Below are positions 8,969-18,035 of a DNA stretch of 64,000 nucleotides, one piece after another. Source of the stretch: Cohnella caldifontis (lineage in GTDB: Bacteria > Bacillota > Bacilli > Paenibacillales > Paenibacillaceae); assembly GCF_029360585.1 (NCBI RefSeq), contig NZ_JAQZSJ010000002.1, positions 515,747 through 579,746 on the forward strand, read 5' to 3'. Both the position numbers and the translations under genes were made by a program. Within the stretch, counting starts at the first letter, position 1; the number at the start of each line of letters is the position of its first letter. The notes under the pieces were generated by a model. It saw only the letters and a program-made list of their open reading frames with translations. It was not told where the DNA came from and made no database searches.

Positions 8969-9844
8969 TTACCTGAAAAAGCGGAAATCCGCATTCCCCG
9001 AATGCATGCGCCCCAGCACCCCGTCGATCACCGTCCCCTCCGGCAGCACCTTGGCGACGCGCCCCTGCCTCATGACGTAGATCAAATGGTAGCCTTCCTT
9101 CATGAATAAGCGCAGGGCGGCCGTAACCGGGCGCCGCTCGGACAGGACGATCGGCCTCGCGAGCACCCCCGCGTCGATCCGGCGCTCGGAACGTCTCTTC
9201 CGATGGACGAGGAAGCGGAAAAACAAATAGGGCACGTTCCGCAAATGGAACCAGTTCGAGTACAGGAGAAAAGCGCCCACCGCCAGCAGGTTGAGCTGGA
9301 GATGTCCCCCGAACCCGACGGGCGCCGCGGAACCGATAACGACCGCCGCGCTGAAGACGAGGCTGATCCTCGCGCACCACAGGAGCGTCCGGTGGTACGG
9401 CACGTATAGCCCGATCCAGGTCTGCAGCAGCTTGCCGCCGTCCAGCGGAAGGATCGGCAGCAGGTTGAAGCACAGCAGGAGCAAGTTCGACCGGACGAAT
9501 CCTTCGGCCCATCCGCCGTCGATCCAGCCGGCTTGTCCGGCGAGCCAGCCGGCTGCCGCCAGCCAAACGTTCTGCAGGGGGCCGCATAAGGCGACCCAGG
9601 CTTCTTCCTTGGACGGCAAGGCCCCCGCCTCTTCCACTTCGACGACGCCGCCGAACGGCAGCAGCTTCACTTCTTTGACCGTCCAGCCGAACTTCAGGGC
9701 TGCGGCCAAGTGACCCAGCTCGTGGATCAGCACGATGACGAACAAGGCGGCCAATTCCAGGAACCGGCCGGTCGCCACCGCGCCCAGCATGACGAGGACG
9801 AACAAGGGATGCAGCCGAAACGCGATGCCCCGCCATTTAACCAA
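8969..9844 (-). CDS. spoIVFB: Stage IV sporulation protein FB, intramembrane S2P metalloprotease
   Basis: SpoIVFB cleaves pro-sigma-K in the mother cell. The 291-residue membrane protein has the zinc motif HELGH in a membrane segment near residue 42, the second S2P motif LPLDGGK, several further hydrophobic segments and a C-terminal CBS-like tail. The start is a TTG at 9844 that overlaps the end of spoIVFA, giving MVKWRGIAFRLHPLF, which lines up with the B. subtilis N-terminus. Overlap implies translational coupling with its inhibitor SpoIVFA. Confidence 0.94.
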   Translation of the reverse strand: MVKWRGIAFRLHPLFVLVMLGAVATGRFLELAALFVIVLIHELGHLAAALKFGWTVKEVKLLPFGGVVEVEEAGALPSKEEAWVALCGPLQNVWLAAAGWLAGQAGWIDGGWAEGFVRSNLLLLCFNLLPILPLDGGKLLQTWIGLYVPYHRTLLWCARISLVFSAAVVIGSAAPVGFGGHLQLNLLAVGAFLLYSNWFHLRNVPYLFFRFLVHRKRRSERRIDAGVLARPIVLSERRPVTAALRLFMKEGYHLIYVMRQGRVAKVLPEGTVIDGVLGRMHSGNADFRFFR

Positions 9845-10814
9845 ACGGCACCACTTCCGCGGGATCGACCGATTTGCCGTCCTGCTCCACCGCGAAATAC
9901 AGCAGGCTTTCGCCGCCTTCGTCCCGCGGGGCCGGGACGTTCCCCAGCTTCTGGCCCGCCTCCACCCAATCGTTCGCCCGGACGGCCGGATGCTCCACGT
10001 TGCCGTAGATCGTCACGACTTTGCCGGCATGCTGGATCCGAATGGTCGCCTTGCCGTCCGCTTCCGCGGCCACATGCATCACGCGGCCGTCGGAAACCGC
10101 CTTGACGTCGCTCCCTCCGGCAGCCGCGACCCGCACGCCGCTCCCGTCTTGGGCGAACGTCTGCACGAGCCTGCCTTGGACCGGCGGCACCGCCTTGCTG
10201 CGGTTCCATTCCCCGAATACTTCGCGGGTCTCCCCTTTCGCGCGGAAGACGGGCAGAAAGGACGGAGAACCGCCGAAATGCTCCTCGTACCAGGCTTCGA
10301 TCGCCTGAAAGTCCATATCCCGGGACACCGCCTCGGCCGTCCAATCCCGAGCTTCCCGGCTTCCCGGCCAATCGGAATGGAACCAGCCCCAAGCGCCCGC
10401 GAGCAGCGCCGCCGAGATCGCGATCCGGATCGCGAAGCCGGCCGCGAAACGGGAAACCGGCCGTTTGCCGGCATCCGATCCCGGCGGAACCGAGGTCGGC
10501 GCGAGGCTGTCGATTCCCCGCCAGGACGGGCCCGCGCGGTTCAGCCGTTTCTGCTGCTCCTTCCACCATTTCTCCGGATCGATATCCGGTTCCGGCATCG
10601 CCGGATCGGTCGGAAACGCATAGGTTTCCGGCGGCACCGGCCGAACGGATGCCGGCTTCGGCGCAGGTTCCGGCTTATCCGTTCCTTCCGGCCGGTCGGA
10701 CGGGATCCGGTCCCCCGCCAGCGGCAGATTCACGGACGCGCCGAATGGCGTCTCGCCCGTCAACTGCTCGATTCGCCGTCTTCTGCGGCGCCGGACGTTC
10801 TCGCGGATTTCCAT
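9837..10814 (-). CDS. spoIVFA: Stage IV sporulation protein FA
   Basis: SpoIVFA anchors and restrains SpoIVFB in the forespore outer membrane until engulfment signalling. The 325-residue product has an Arg-rich N-terminus, a Pro-rich cytoplasmic region, one membrane segment (about 126-146, FAIRIAISAALLAGAWGWF) and a C-terminal LytM-like domain. The HxH metal motif of active M23 peptidases is missing (YGNVE in its place), as expected for a non-enzymatic regulator. The ATG at 10814 follows GGAGGGC. Confidence 0.93.
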   Translation of the reverse strand: MEIRENVRRRRRRRIEQLTGETPFGASVNLPLAGDRIPSDRPEGTDKPEPAPKPASVRPVPPETYAFPTDPAMPEPDIDPEKWWKEQQKRLNRAGPSWRGIDSLAPTSVPPGSDAGKRPVSRFAAGFAIRIAISAALLAGAWGWFHSDWPGSREARDWTAEAVSRDMDFQAIEAWYEEHFGGSPSFLPVFRAKGETREVFGEWNRSKAVPPVQGRLVQTFAQDGSGVRVAAAGGSDVKAVSDGRVMHVAAEADGKATIRIQHAGKVVTIYGNVEHPAVRANDWVEAGQKLGNVPAPRDEGGESLLYFAVEQDGKSVDPAEVVPFG

Positions 10815-10847
10815 GCCAAGCCCTCCTTGTCCGCGTTTGCTACTTTC

Positions 10848-10876
10848 AATTTATGGCGGACAAGGCGCGAATAGGA
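10848..10876 (-). promoter_or_regulatory. Sigma-E-like promoter of spoIVFA-spoIVFB
   Basis: On the minus strand CATAAATT (10848-10855) fits the sigma-E -10 CATANNNT. CTATT lies 16 bp upstream in the -35 position. In B. subtilis the spoIVF operon is sigma-E dependent, which supports the reading. Confidence 0.5.
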
Positions 10877-10911
10877 CAAAACAAATCCCCGAAAAATACG
10901 GAACCCCGGCA

Positions 10912-10951
10912 GCAAAAAAAACGACGCCGCGCTTGGGAAAGCGGGACGCCG
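10912..10951 (-). terminator. Terminator after rodA
   Basis: Directly after the rodA stop, the minus strand shows an imperfect GC-rich stem closed by CGCTT and AAGCG around TCCC, followed by a run of eight T. Confidence 0.75.
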
Positions 10952-12100
10952 TCAAACTTCCGATTCCGGTTTATTCTGGTGGGCCCGGATGCTGAAGATC
11001 AAGCCGATACACGCCATATTGAGCAGCAGGGACGTGCCGCCGTAACTGATGAACGGCAGCGTGATGCCCGTGATCGGCATGAGGCCGATCATCATCCCGA
11101 TGTTCTCGAAAATCTGGAACACCATCATGGAGGCGATTCCGATGATGATGTACGAACCACGTAAATCCGCGGCTTGATAGGCGGATATGATCATCCGGTA
11201 AATGAACAGGAAATAGAGCAGCAGGAGCAGCGCCGCGCCCTGGAAGCCGAATTCCTCGCCGACGACGACGAAGATCGAATCCGAATACGGATACGGGATG
11301 AACTTGCGGTTTTTGGAGTCTCCGTTCATAAAGCCGTCCCCGGCCAATCCGCCGGAGCCGATCGCGATTTTCGCGTATTTCGATTGCATGCTGTCGTCGC
11401 TCGACACTTCGTCGGGGTGGATGTACGTGTTGATCCTTTTGTACCAGTGGACCTTGTCGTGGGCTTTCAGATAATCGAATATTTCCGTGTTATAGCTGTT
11501 GAACAGCGTGACGAACAGCATCAACAGGCCGATGACGGCGGCCATCCCCGCCAGCACGTAGGTGTATCGGATGTTGCCGATCCAGAGCATGCCGAGCGTG
11601 ATGAAAATATAGATCACGGCGTTGCCCAAATCGGGCTGCACCATGACGAGGACGAAAGGGATGAAAACGGACGCCGCCACGAGGGGCACGTCGCTTTTCA
11701 TGCGCAAGGGATCCCCCTGGCGTCGTCCCATGATGGCCGCGATGGCCAAGATCAGGAACAGCTTCATGAATTCCGCCGGCTGAAACTTGAGTCCCCCCGG
11801 CAGCTCGAACCAGCTGCGCGCTCCGTTAATGGACGGAGCGAACTTGAACACCAGCACCAGCAGGATCAGGCCGATTCCATACCACACGTACCACGTTTTC
11901 AGCAGCAGCCGATAGTCGAATAAAGTGCATACCAGGATGACGACGAAGCCGATGGCATAATAGATCAGCGTCTTGAGATCGTAATTCGGGTACAGGGGGT
12001 TGCCGTGCGTCGCGCTCCGGACCAGAAGCGTGCTGAATCCCATCATCACGACGAGGATCAGGAGCATCATCCAGTCCATTTTTTTCAATCTGTTCAGCAA
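10952..12100 (-). CDS. rodA: Peptidoglycan glycosyltransferase RodA (SEDS family)
   Basis: RodA polymerises lipid II glycan strands for cell elongation together with a class B PBP and MreBCD. The 382-residue product has about ten hydrophobic segments and SEDS signatures (GARSWFELPG, MVQPDLGNAV, GEEFGFQGA, ITGITLPFISYGGTS). It lies 6 bp after minD and ends the mreB-mreC-mreD-minC-minD-rodA run. The start is either the TTG at 12100 or the ATG at 12079 (MDWMML); neither has a strong ribosome site. Confidence 0.94.
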   Translation of the reverse strand: MLNRLKKMDWMMLLILVVMMGFSTLLVRSATHGNPLYPNYDLKTLIYYAIGFVVILVCTLFDYRLLLKTWYVWYGIGLILLVLVFKFAPSINGARSWFELPGGLKFQPAEFMKLFLILAIAAIMGRRQGDPLRMKSDVPLVAASVFIPFVLVMVQPDLGNAVIYIFITLGMLWIGNIRYTYVLAGMAAVIGLLMLFVTLFNSYNTEIFDYLKAHDKVHWYKRINTYIHPDEVSSDDSMQSKYAKIAIGSGGLAGDGFMNGDSKNRKFIPYPYSDSIFVVVGEEFGFQGAALLLLLYFLFIYRMIISAYQAADLRGSYIIIGIASMMVFQIFENIGMMIGLMPITGITLPFISYGGTSLLLNMACIGLIFSIRAHQNKPESEV

Positions 12101-12106
12101 ACCCGA

Positions 12107-12901
12107 TCAGCCCATTCCGAGAAACTTTTTGACCTTGCGCAGCACGCCGGCCTTCTCGTCCAATTGCAGCAGGGGAACGGTCTCCCCGAGAATCCGGCGG
12201 GCGATGTTGCGATAAGCGATCGCGGCGCGGGAAGCGGGGTTCATCACCGTCGGCTCGCCGGAATTGGCCGCTTTGATCACTTGTTCATCATCCGGCACGA
12301 TGCCGAGCAGGTCAATGGCCAGTACTTGGCAAATGTCGTCGATTTCCAGCATGTCCCCGCTCCGGAGCAAGTTCGGGCGGATGCGGTTGATGACCAGCTT
12401 CGGGGGCGCCATTTTCGATTTTTCCAGCAAGCCGATGACCCGGTCGGCGTCCCGCACGGCGGCGTTCTCGGGCGTCGTCACGACGATCGCCTGGTCCGCC
12501 CCCGCCACCGCATTGCGGAAGCCTTGCTCGATGCCGGCGGGACAATCGATGATGACGTAATCGAAATCCGGCTTCAGGCTTTCGATGATTTGGCGGACTT
12601 GCTCCGGGGAAACGTCGTTTTTGTCCTTCGTCTGGGCGGCCGGCAGCATGTAAAGCTCGTCGAAGCGTTTGTCTTTGACGAGCGCTTGGTTCACCCGGCA
12701 GCGGCCTTCCGCCACGTCGACCAGATCGTAGATGATCCGATTCTCAAGGCCCATGACCACGTCGAGATTCCGAAGGCCGATATCGGTATCCACCATGCAT
12801 ACCTTTTTCCCGAGCAGCGCCAAAGCCGTCCCCAAATTCGCCGAGGTCGTCGTTTTGCCGACGCCCCCTTTGCCGGATGTCACTACGATCGCTTCTCCCA
12901 T
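12107..12901 (-). CDS. minD: Septum site-determining ATPase MinD
   Basis: MinD is the membrane-bound ATPase that recruits MinC to block polar division. The 264-residue product has the deviant Walker A KGGVGKTT, the Walker B-like IIDCPAG and a C-terminal amphipathic helix (LRKVKKFLGMG) for membrane binding. It starts 4 bp after minC. It sits inside the shape operon, as in B. subtilis. Confidence 0.98.
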   Translation of the reverse strand: MGEAIVVTSGKGGVGKTTTSANLGTALALLGKKVCMVDTDIGLRNLDVVMGLENRIIYDLVDVAEGRCRVNQALVKDKRFDELYMLPAAQTKDKNDVSPEQVRQIIESLKPDFDYVIIDCPAGIEQGFRNAVAGADQAIVVTTPENAAVRDADRVIGLLEKSKMAPPKLVINRIRPNLLRSGDMLEIDDICQVLAIDLLGIVPDDEQVIKAANSGEPTVMNPASRAAIAYRNIARRILGETVPLLQLDEKAGVLRKVKKFLGMG

Positions 12902-12905
12902 GTTT

Positions 12906-13568
12906 CTACACTCCTTTGAACTGCATGACTTGCTTGCGATGGCGGGCGAGGCTCGTCGTCTTGTCGATCGCCATCGTCCCTTCGCGCAAGAACGCGTATT
13001 CCATCCAAGGATCGTCCGAAGCCCATTCGTCGGGCGGACGGCTGACGACGCCCGCGATCCGGAGCTGGGTCGGCCTCATCAGCGAAGCCGCGATAATCGC
13101 GCTTTCGTCGCCGCCGGAACCGGCGTGCGCGATTCCCCTGAGCGCGCCCAGCACGTAGATATCCCCGGTGCAGCGGAGCGTGCCGCCGGGGTTCACGTCC
13201 CCCAGCAGCAGGAGATGCCCCTCGTGTTCGACCGTCTGTCCGGAGCGGATGATGCCGGTCATCGTATGCAGCACCGGTTTCGCCTCTTCCCCCGGATCGG
13301 GGAATGGCGGATCGCTTTCGATCGACTGCACCAGCAGGTTGCCTTGTTTTTTGAAAATTTCGCGGAGACGCTCCTTGTCTTCCTCCCCGATGGCGCGGGC
13401 TCCCAGCTTCAGGTAGACATGGATGATCGGTCCGGTGAACTGTTGTTCGTGCTTGTCCAGCTTGGCGCCCAGGTCTTCCAGCAGCTCCTCGAAGCCGCAC
13501 TGGTCGTCCAACAGGAAGACCAGGCCTTCCCTGACGCCTTTAATCGTTATGCGGGGTTTGCCGGCCAC
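12906..13568 (-). CDS. minC: Septum site-determining protein MinC
   Basis: MinC inhibits FtsZ polymerisation where MinD holds it. The 220-residue product has the N-terminal FtsZ-inhibiting domain (about 1-95) and the C-terminal beta-helix that binds MinD (GHLLLLGDVNPGGTLRCTGD, IYVLGALRGIAHAG). Confidence 0.96.
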   Translation of the reverse strand: MAGKPRITIKGVREGLVFLLDDQCGFEELLEDLGAKLDKHEQQFTGPIIHVYLKLGARAIGEEDKERLREIFKKQGNLLVQSIESDPPFPDPGEEAKPVLHTMTGIIRSGQTVEHEGHLLLLGDVNPGGTLRCTGDIYVLGALRGIAHAGSGGDESAIIAASLMRPTQLRIAGVVSRPPDEWASDDPWMEYAFLREGTMAIDKTTSLARHRKQVMQFKGV

Positions 13569-13643
13569 GTTGTCGCTCCTCCCTCAATCATTAGAGAATT
13601 CTGCCATGGGAGACGGAATTCCTGCCTAACGCCGGAACTTCCG

Positions 13644-14174
13644 TCAAGCCGCCGTTTCCTCCGCGGAGGAGACGGCCGGCTTGAGCAACAACCGGCGGGC
13701 CGGCAAATACAGCGCGAGGGCGATGAGGACTTCCAGCAGCAGGGTCGGAGCGATAAACCAGTAAAAGGCGAAGCCGTACGACCAGGTCGTCAGCCGGAAC
13801 AAGCGGTAGATCATATACACGACGGTGCCGATGGCCGCGCTCCCGAAAGCGGCGGTTCCGATGACTTTGGCGATCGTCGGGGTCGAACGTTCCATCACGA
13901 GGCCGGCGGCATATCCGATCAGTCCCATGCCGAAAGCGTAAGGCCCGATCAAGTTGCCGTATGTCAAGATGTCGCTCAGCAAGCCGAAGCCGAGTCCGAA
14001 CAGGAAAGCGCGGTGCCGGCCGGCGAAGCAGGCTACGTATACCAAGAGGACAAAAGTCAGGTGGGGCGTCAGCCGGCTGCTCCAGTCGGAAGGAACGAGC
14101 CACGGGACGACCCCGTTCTCCAGAATCAGCAGCAGGATGCCGGCCGCGACGGCCCGATTCATGCGCATCGTCAA
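13644..14174 (-). CDS. mreD: Rod shape-determining protein MreD
   Basis: MreD is the integral membrane partner of MreC in the elongation complex. The 176-residue product is hydrophobic with about five membrane segments. The first in-frame start (TTG at 14174) overlaps the mreC stop; an ATG two codons on (14168) is equally possible. The call rests mainly on position and topology plus the motif GLLSDI. Confidence 0.9.
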   Translation of the reverse strand: MTMRMNRAVAAGILLLILENGVVPWLVPSDWSSRLTPHLTFVLLVYVACFAGRHRAFLFGLGFGLLSDILTYGNLIGPYAFGMGLIGYAAGLVMERSTPTIAKVIGTAAFGSAAIGTVVYMIYRLFRLTTWSYGFAFYWFIAPTLLLEVLIALALYLPARRLLLKPAVSSAEETAA

Positions 14175-15031
14175 GGGCCGTTCACATCCGGAACGACCAC
14201 GACGAACACTTCCCGCAGATGGTCGAATTTCGCGGCCGGAGCGACCGTGGCTTTCTGCGTCAAGCCGAAATCCCCAACCTGCCGGTCCACGACCGTCCCG
14301 ATCAGGATGCCGCGGGGGAACACGAGTCCGAGGCCGGACGTGATGACTTTGTCCCCGGGGGCCATTTTATCGTTCTCGTCGATTTTGGACATTTGGAGCA
14401 TGCCGGTTTCCGCGTCGTATGAATCGATAATGCCGAAAGATTCCTTTTCCTTGCCGAAGATCGTCGCGGCGATCTGCACCCCGCCCGTCGATTCGACGTT
14501 CAAATCCGTGATCGGCTCCACGGTGGACGTGAATTCCGACACGCGGCTGACGAGCCCGACCAGGCTGCCGTCCGTGGTGGTGACGGCCATCTCGGGCTTG
14601 ATCCCGTCGCGGGAGCCCAAATTGATTTTGATCGTGCGGTCCAGCGGATTGGAGCTGCTTCCGACGATTTGGGCGATTAAGTAACGGTAGTCGTACAGCT
14701 GCTTTTGCTTTTCCGTGAAGCCCAGCGCTTCATAAAGCCGCTCGTTTTCCGCTTCCACGAAGTTGTACGTCGCCCGGTCCTGGGCATACTGGGCAACCGT
14801 CTTCCGCAGCTCCCGGTTTTCCTTATAGACGTCGGAAAGCCGGCTGAGGTCGCCGAAAAAATCGGCGACCGCGGAAGCCGGCCGGTACAGTGCGCCCTGC
14901 GCCGTCCCGAACGCGTCATTCAGGAACTTCTCCGGCCAAGTAAGCCGGGTTCGTCCGAGCGTGAAACCCATGACGGCGATGAATACGATTAAACCGATCA
15001 TCAAGATGAACAACCGTTTGTTGCGGAGCAA
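14171..15031 (-). CDS. mreC: Rod shape-determining protein MreC
   Basis: MreC links cytoplasmic MreB to the wall synthases. The 286-residue product has one N-terminal membrane segment, a coiled coil (about 60-100, LSRLSDVYKENRELRKTV) and a beta-rich extracellular domain (GSRDGIKPEMAV, VITSGLGLVFPRGI). The start must be the TTG at 15031: an in-frame stop lies seven codons upstream and NKRLFILMIGLIVF lines up with the B. subtilis N-terminus. Confidence 0.95.
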   Translation of the reverse strand: MLRNKRLFILMIGLIVFIAVMGFTLGRTRLTWPEKFLNDAFGTAQGALYRPASAVADFFGDLSRLSDVYKENRELRKTVAQYAQDRATYNFVEAENERLYEALGFTEKQKQLYDYRYLIAQIVGSSSNPLDRTIKINLGSRDGIKPEMAVTTTDGSLVGLVSRVSEFTSTVEPITDLNVESTGGVQIAATIFGKEKESFGIIDSYDAETGMLQMSKIDENDKMAPGDKVITSGLGLVFPRGILIGTVVDRQVGDFGLTQKATVAPAAKFDHLREVFVVVVPDVNGP

Positions 15032-15073
15032 TTTAAATATGTCGGCTCACCTGCTTCCCCATCCCCCATGAAC

Positions 15074-15136
15074 GTCCCCCAAAAGTGACGCGAAGCTCTG
15101 TAGACAATTCCGATTACTTTTGGGTGAGCCCCCCAA
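15074..15136 (-). repeat. Structured intergenic element, copy A (between mreB and mreC)
   Basis: The plus strand reads CCAAAAG, then 31 nt, then CTTTTGG, flanked by C-rich runs. The same arms with a 31-nt loop recur at 44269-44328, and the loops share ACGCG, AG, TCT and ATTCCGAT at the same offsets. The base pair next to the arms is T-A here and C-G in the other copy. I do not recognise the family. Confidence 0.7.
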
Positions 15137-15154
15137 GTATCATGACCGTCCGCC

Positions 15155-16180
15155 TCAACGGCCGGAACGCGAACCGCCCTTGTTCTTGAACAGATGGATG
15201 TTTTCCAGCGCCCTTCCGGTTCCGATGGCGACGCAGTCCAGCGGATTCTCCGCCACGAGGACCGGCATGCCCGTTTCGCGGGCCAGCATTTTGTCCAGGT
15301 TGCGCAGCAGCGCGCCGCCGCCCGTCAGCACGATGCCCCGGTCCATGATGTCGGCCGAGAGCTCGGGCGGGCATTTCTCCAGCGTAACCTTCACCGCGTC
15401 GACGATCGCGTTCACCGTGTCGGACAACGCCTCGCTCACCTCGTCGGAGGTGATAGCCAGCGTTTTGGGAAGTCCCGTAACGAGGTCGCGGCCGCGGATT
15501 TCAATCGATTCCAGCTTGTCCAGCGGCATGGCGGAGCCGATCTCCATTTTCAGCTGCTCGGCCGTGCGTTCCCCGATCATCAGATTATAGAGCCTCTTGA
15601 TGTACTGGATGACGGCTTCGTCCATCTCGTCGCCGGCGATGCGGATCGAGCGGCTGGTCACGATGCCGCCGAGCGAAATGACGGCTACTTCCGTCGTGCC
15701 GCCGCCGATGTCGACGACCATGCTGCCGGTCGGCTCCCATACGGGCAAATCCGCCCCGATCGCGGCCGCGAACGGCTCCTCGATCGTATAGGCTTCGCGG
15801 GCTCCCGCCTGCTTGGTGGCATCTTCGACGGCGCGTTTTTCGACGGCGGTGATGCCGGACGGCACGCATACCATCACGTTCGGATGGCCGCCGAACATGC
15901 GCTTCTTCTGGGCGCGGTTCATGAAATACTTGATCATCGTCGCCGTCGTCTCGAAGTCGGCGATGACCCCGTCCTTCATCGGACGGATGGCTACGATGTT
16001 GCCCGGCGTCCGGCCGATCATTTTTTTCGCGTCGGCGCCGACGGCTTCGATTTTCTTCGTATCGGTACGCAGGGCCACCACGGAGGGTTCCCTGACGACA
16101 ATTCCTCTACCTTTAACGAAAACAAGCGTATTTGCGGTTCCAAGGTCAATGCCCAGATCGCGCGTAAATCCACCAAACAT
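15155..16180 (-). CDS. mreB: Cell shape-determining actin homologue MreB
   Basis: MreB filaments guide lateral wall synthesis. The 341-residue product has actin-fold nucleotide motifs ([32 protein letters not shown]). The ATG at 16180 follows GCAGGAGG. It is the first gene of the mreBCD-minCD-rodA series. A 123-bp gap before mreC holds the hairpin element described separately. Confidence 0.98.
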   Translation of the reverse strand: MFGGFTRDLGIDLGTANTLVFVKGRGIVVREPSVVALRTDTKKIEAVGADAKKMIGRTPGNIVAIRPMKDGVIADFETTATMIKYFMNRAQKKRMFGGHPNVMVCVPSGITAVEKRAVEDATKQAGAREAYTIEEPFAAAIGADLPVWEPTGSMVVDIGGGTTEVAVISLGGIVTSRSIRIAGDEMDEAVIQYIKRLYNLMIGERTAEQLKMEIGSAMPLDKLESIEIRGRDLVTGLPKTLAITSDEVSEALSDTVNAIVDAVKVTLEKCPPELSADIMDRGIVLTGGGALLRNLDKMLARETGMPVLVAENPLDCVAIGTGRALENIHLFKNKGGSRSGR

Positions 16181-16220
16181 GTATGGGTACCTCCTGCATT
16201 AGACAATCCATATCATTATA

Positions 16221-16910
16221 TTACAGGCAGCCTAGTTCCTTCAAACTGATAAAGCGGTTATCGCCGATGACAATATGATCCAGCAGCTCGATGCCGACGA
16301 GTTCGCCGGCTTCCGCCAGCCGCTTCGTGAGACGGATGTCCTCATGGCTCGGGGTCGGGTCTCCGCTTGGATGGTTGTGCGCGCAGAGAATGGATGCGCT
16401 GCTCCGGCGGATGGCTGCCCGGAACACTTCGCGGGGATGCACGACGGATGCGTTCAGGCTGCCGATCGACAGCGTCTGCCGGCCGATCACGCGATTTTTC
16501 GTGTTCAGGAACATCACGACGAAATGCTCCTCCCGCAAATGGCGAAGCTCCTCCATGAGCAAGTCGGCCGCGTCCTGCGGCCGGGAAATGGCGTGCGCCT
16601 CCGGCAGGCGCGCGCGGGCGACGCGGCGCCCCAGCTCCAGCGAGGCTTGCAGTTCCAAGGCTTTGGCGGGGCCGATTCCCGCAATGTGCGTCAGCTCGTC
16701 CCAGCTTCTCTCGGCGAACCGCCTTAGGCCTCCGCATTCCTGCAAGATCCGCTGCGCGAGATGCACGGCGGATTCGTTGCGCGTGCCGGTCCGCAGCAGG
16801 ATAGCCAGCAGCTCCGCATGGCTGAGCGCTTCCGGGCCGTGCCGGATCATCCTCTCCCGCGGACGCTCCTCCTCCGGCCAATCCCTTAACCGATAAGCTT
16901 GCGACACCAT
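16221..16910 (-). CDS. radC: RadC/JAMM-domain protein
   Basis: A 229-residue member of the RadC family (UPF0758). The N-terminal region has a helix-hairpin-helix-like segment (HIAGIGPAKALELQA) and the C-terminal half a JAMM metal site (AHNHPSGDPTPS, about 177-188). The cellular role is unsettled; earlier links to DNA repair have not held up well. It lies between maf and mreB, as in B. subtilis. Confidence 0.94.
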   Translation of the reverse strand: MVSQAYRLRDWPEEERPRERMIRHGPEALSHAELLAILLRTGTRNESAVHLAQRILQECGGLRRFAERSWDELTHIAGIGPAKALELQASLELGRRVARARLPEAHAISRPQDAADLLMEELRHLREEHFVVMFLNTKNRVIGRQTLSIGSLNASVVHPREVFRAAIRRSSASILCAHNHPSGDPTPSHEDIRLTKRLAEAGELVGIELLDHIVIGDNRFISLKELGCL

Positions 16911-16979
16911 GAATTCCCTGCTTTCGTCAGCCGCGTCGGCCGCGGAATTGGCTGGGGTCGTCGAGGGACGCTGGCGGAT

Positions 16980-17591
16980 TCAAGGAAGGTTAACGCCGAA
17001 ACTTTCCAATTGGACGGCCAAGAGCGAGAGCGGAAGTCCGACGACATTGAAATAACAGCCTTCCAGCGACTCCACGAGCACCGCGCCGAGCCCCTGGATT
17101 CCGTAAGCGCCGGCCTTATCCATCGGTTCGCCCGACGCGACGTAGCGGCGGATTTGCTCCGTAGACAGGGCGCGCATGCGGACGCAGGTCCTTCGGTGGC
17201 CGATCACCCGTACGCCGTCCGGCAAGCCGATGCAGCAAACGCCCGTGTACACCTCGTGGGTCCGCCCGGACAGCAGGGACAGCATGGCTTCCGCGTCAGC
17301 CTCGTCCCGGGGCTTGCCCAGGATGCGGCCGTCTATGTACACGATCGTATCGCTGCCGACCACGACAGCCGGGCCTTGAACGTCTTCACGGGACCGTTCC
17401 CAGACGACCGCGGCTTTGCGCGCGGCGAGCTCCTCGACGACGCGGTCGGGCGCCCAGCCTGCCGGCGTACTCTCATCCGCATGGCTCGGTCGGATGAGCA
17501 CCGGCAGTCCGAGCGAACCCGCCAGTTCCTGCCGGCGGGGGGATGAAGAAGCCAGAATCAGCGTGGGACGGTGCGATGCGGTCGCTAACAT
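16980..17591 (-). CDS. maf: Maf-like nucleotide pyrophosphatase
   Basis: Maf proteins hydrolyse non-canonical or dTTP/UTP nucleotides, and overproduction blocks septation in B. subtilis. The 203-residue product shows the family start LILASSSPRRQELAG, GSDTIVYIDG and the end motif EGCYFNVVGLPLS. It is followed by radC. Confidence 0.95.
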   Translation of the reverse strand: MLATASHRPTLILASSSPRRQELAGSLGLPVLIRPSHADESTPAGWAPDRVVEELAARKAAVVWERSREDVQGPAVVVGSDTIVYIDGRILGKPRDEADAEAMLSLLSGRTHEVYTGVCCIGLPDGVRVIGHRRTCVRMRALSTEQIRRYVASGEPMDKAGAYGIQGLGAVLVESLEGCYFNVVGLPLSLLAVQLESFGVNLP

Positions 17592-17616
17592 GCCGTAATC
17601 TTCCTTTCGTTCGCCT

Positions 17617-17859
17617 TTAAAATTTGCGATACAGCCAAATGGCCGCGGCGGCCCCGATGATGCTGAGCAGCGTTAAGTTGAGGCTGAAATTCAGATCGAA
17701 ACGGAGAACCGCGAGATCCGCCGAGGGCTCCAAAGTCACCGGCATGGCGCGCGTCAGGAAGGAAAGGCCGGGAACGTCCTGCAGCCATCTTGCGACCAAT
17801 GTCCCCGCCGCTAAGCCCAGTACGACGAACAAGAGCAGAATCCAGCCGTTTTTCTTCAT
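17617..17859 (-). CDS. Small DUF4321-like membrane protein
   Basis: An 80-residue protein with two membrane segments (ILLLFVVLGLAAGTLVARWL near the N-terminus, LLSIIGAAAAIWLYRKF at the C-terminus), the layout of DUF4321. Function unknown. The ATG at 17859 follows GGGAGACGGGG; a longer reading frame upstream is Arg-rich and unlikely. It lies between spoIIB and maf, with 25 bp to maf, and is probably co-transcribed. Confidence 0.75.
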   Translation of the reverse strand: MKKNGWILLLFVVLGLAAGTLVARWLQDVPGLSFLTRAMPVTLEPSADLAVLRFDLNFSLNLTLLSIIGAAAAIWLYRKF

Positions 17860-18035
17860 GTTTCCCCGTCTCCCACCATTTTTTGACACCCGTTTCTTCA
17901 TTATACGTTGCCCGGCCAAGTCCCACAATGCGGGATTTTGGCGCCGAAACGGGAAAACGGCCCCCGAACGGGAGCCGAAGCGGCGCAAAGCCTTGAGCGC
18001 CGCGGATTGTTAAAATTCCCTCATGCCGGACGCCG

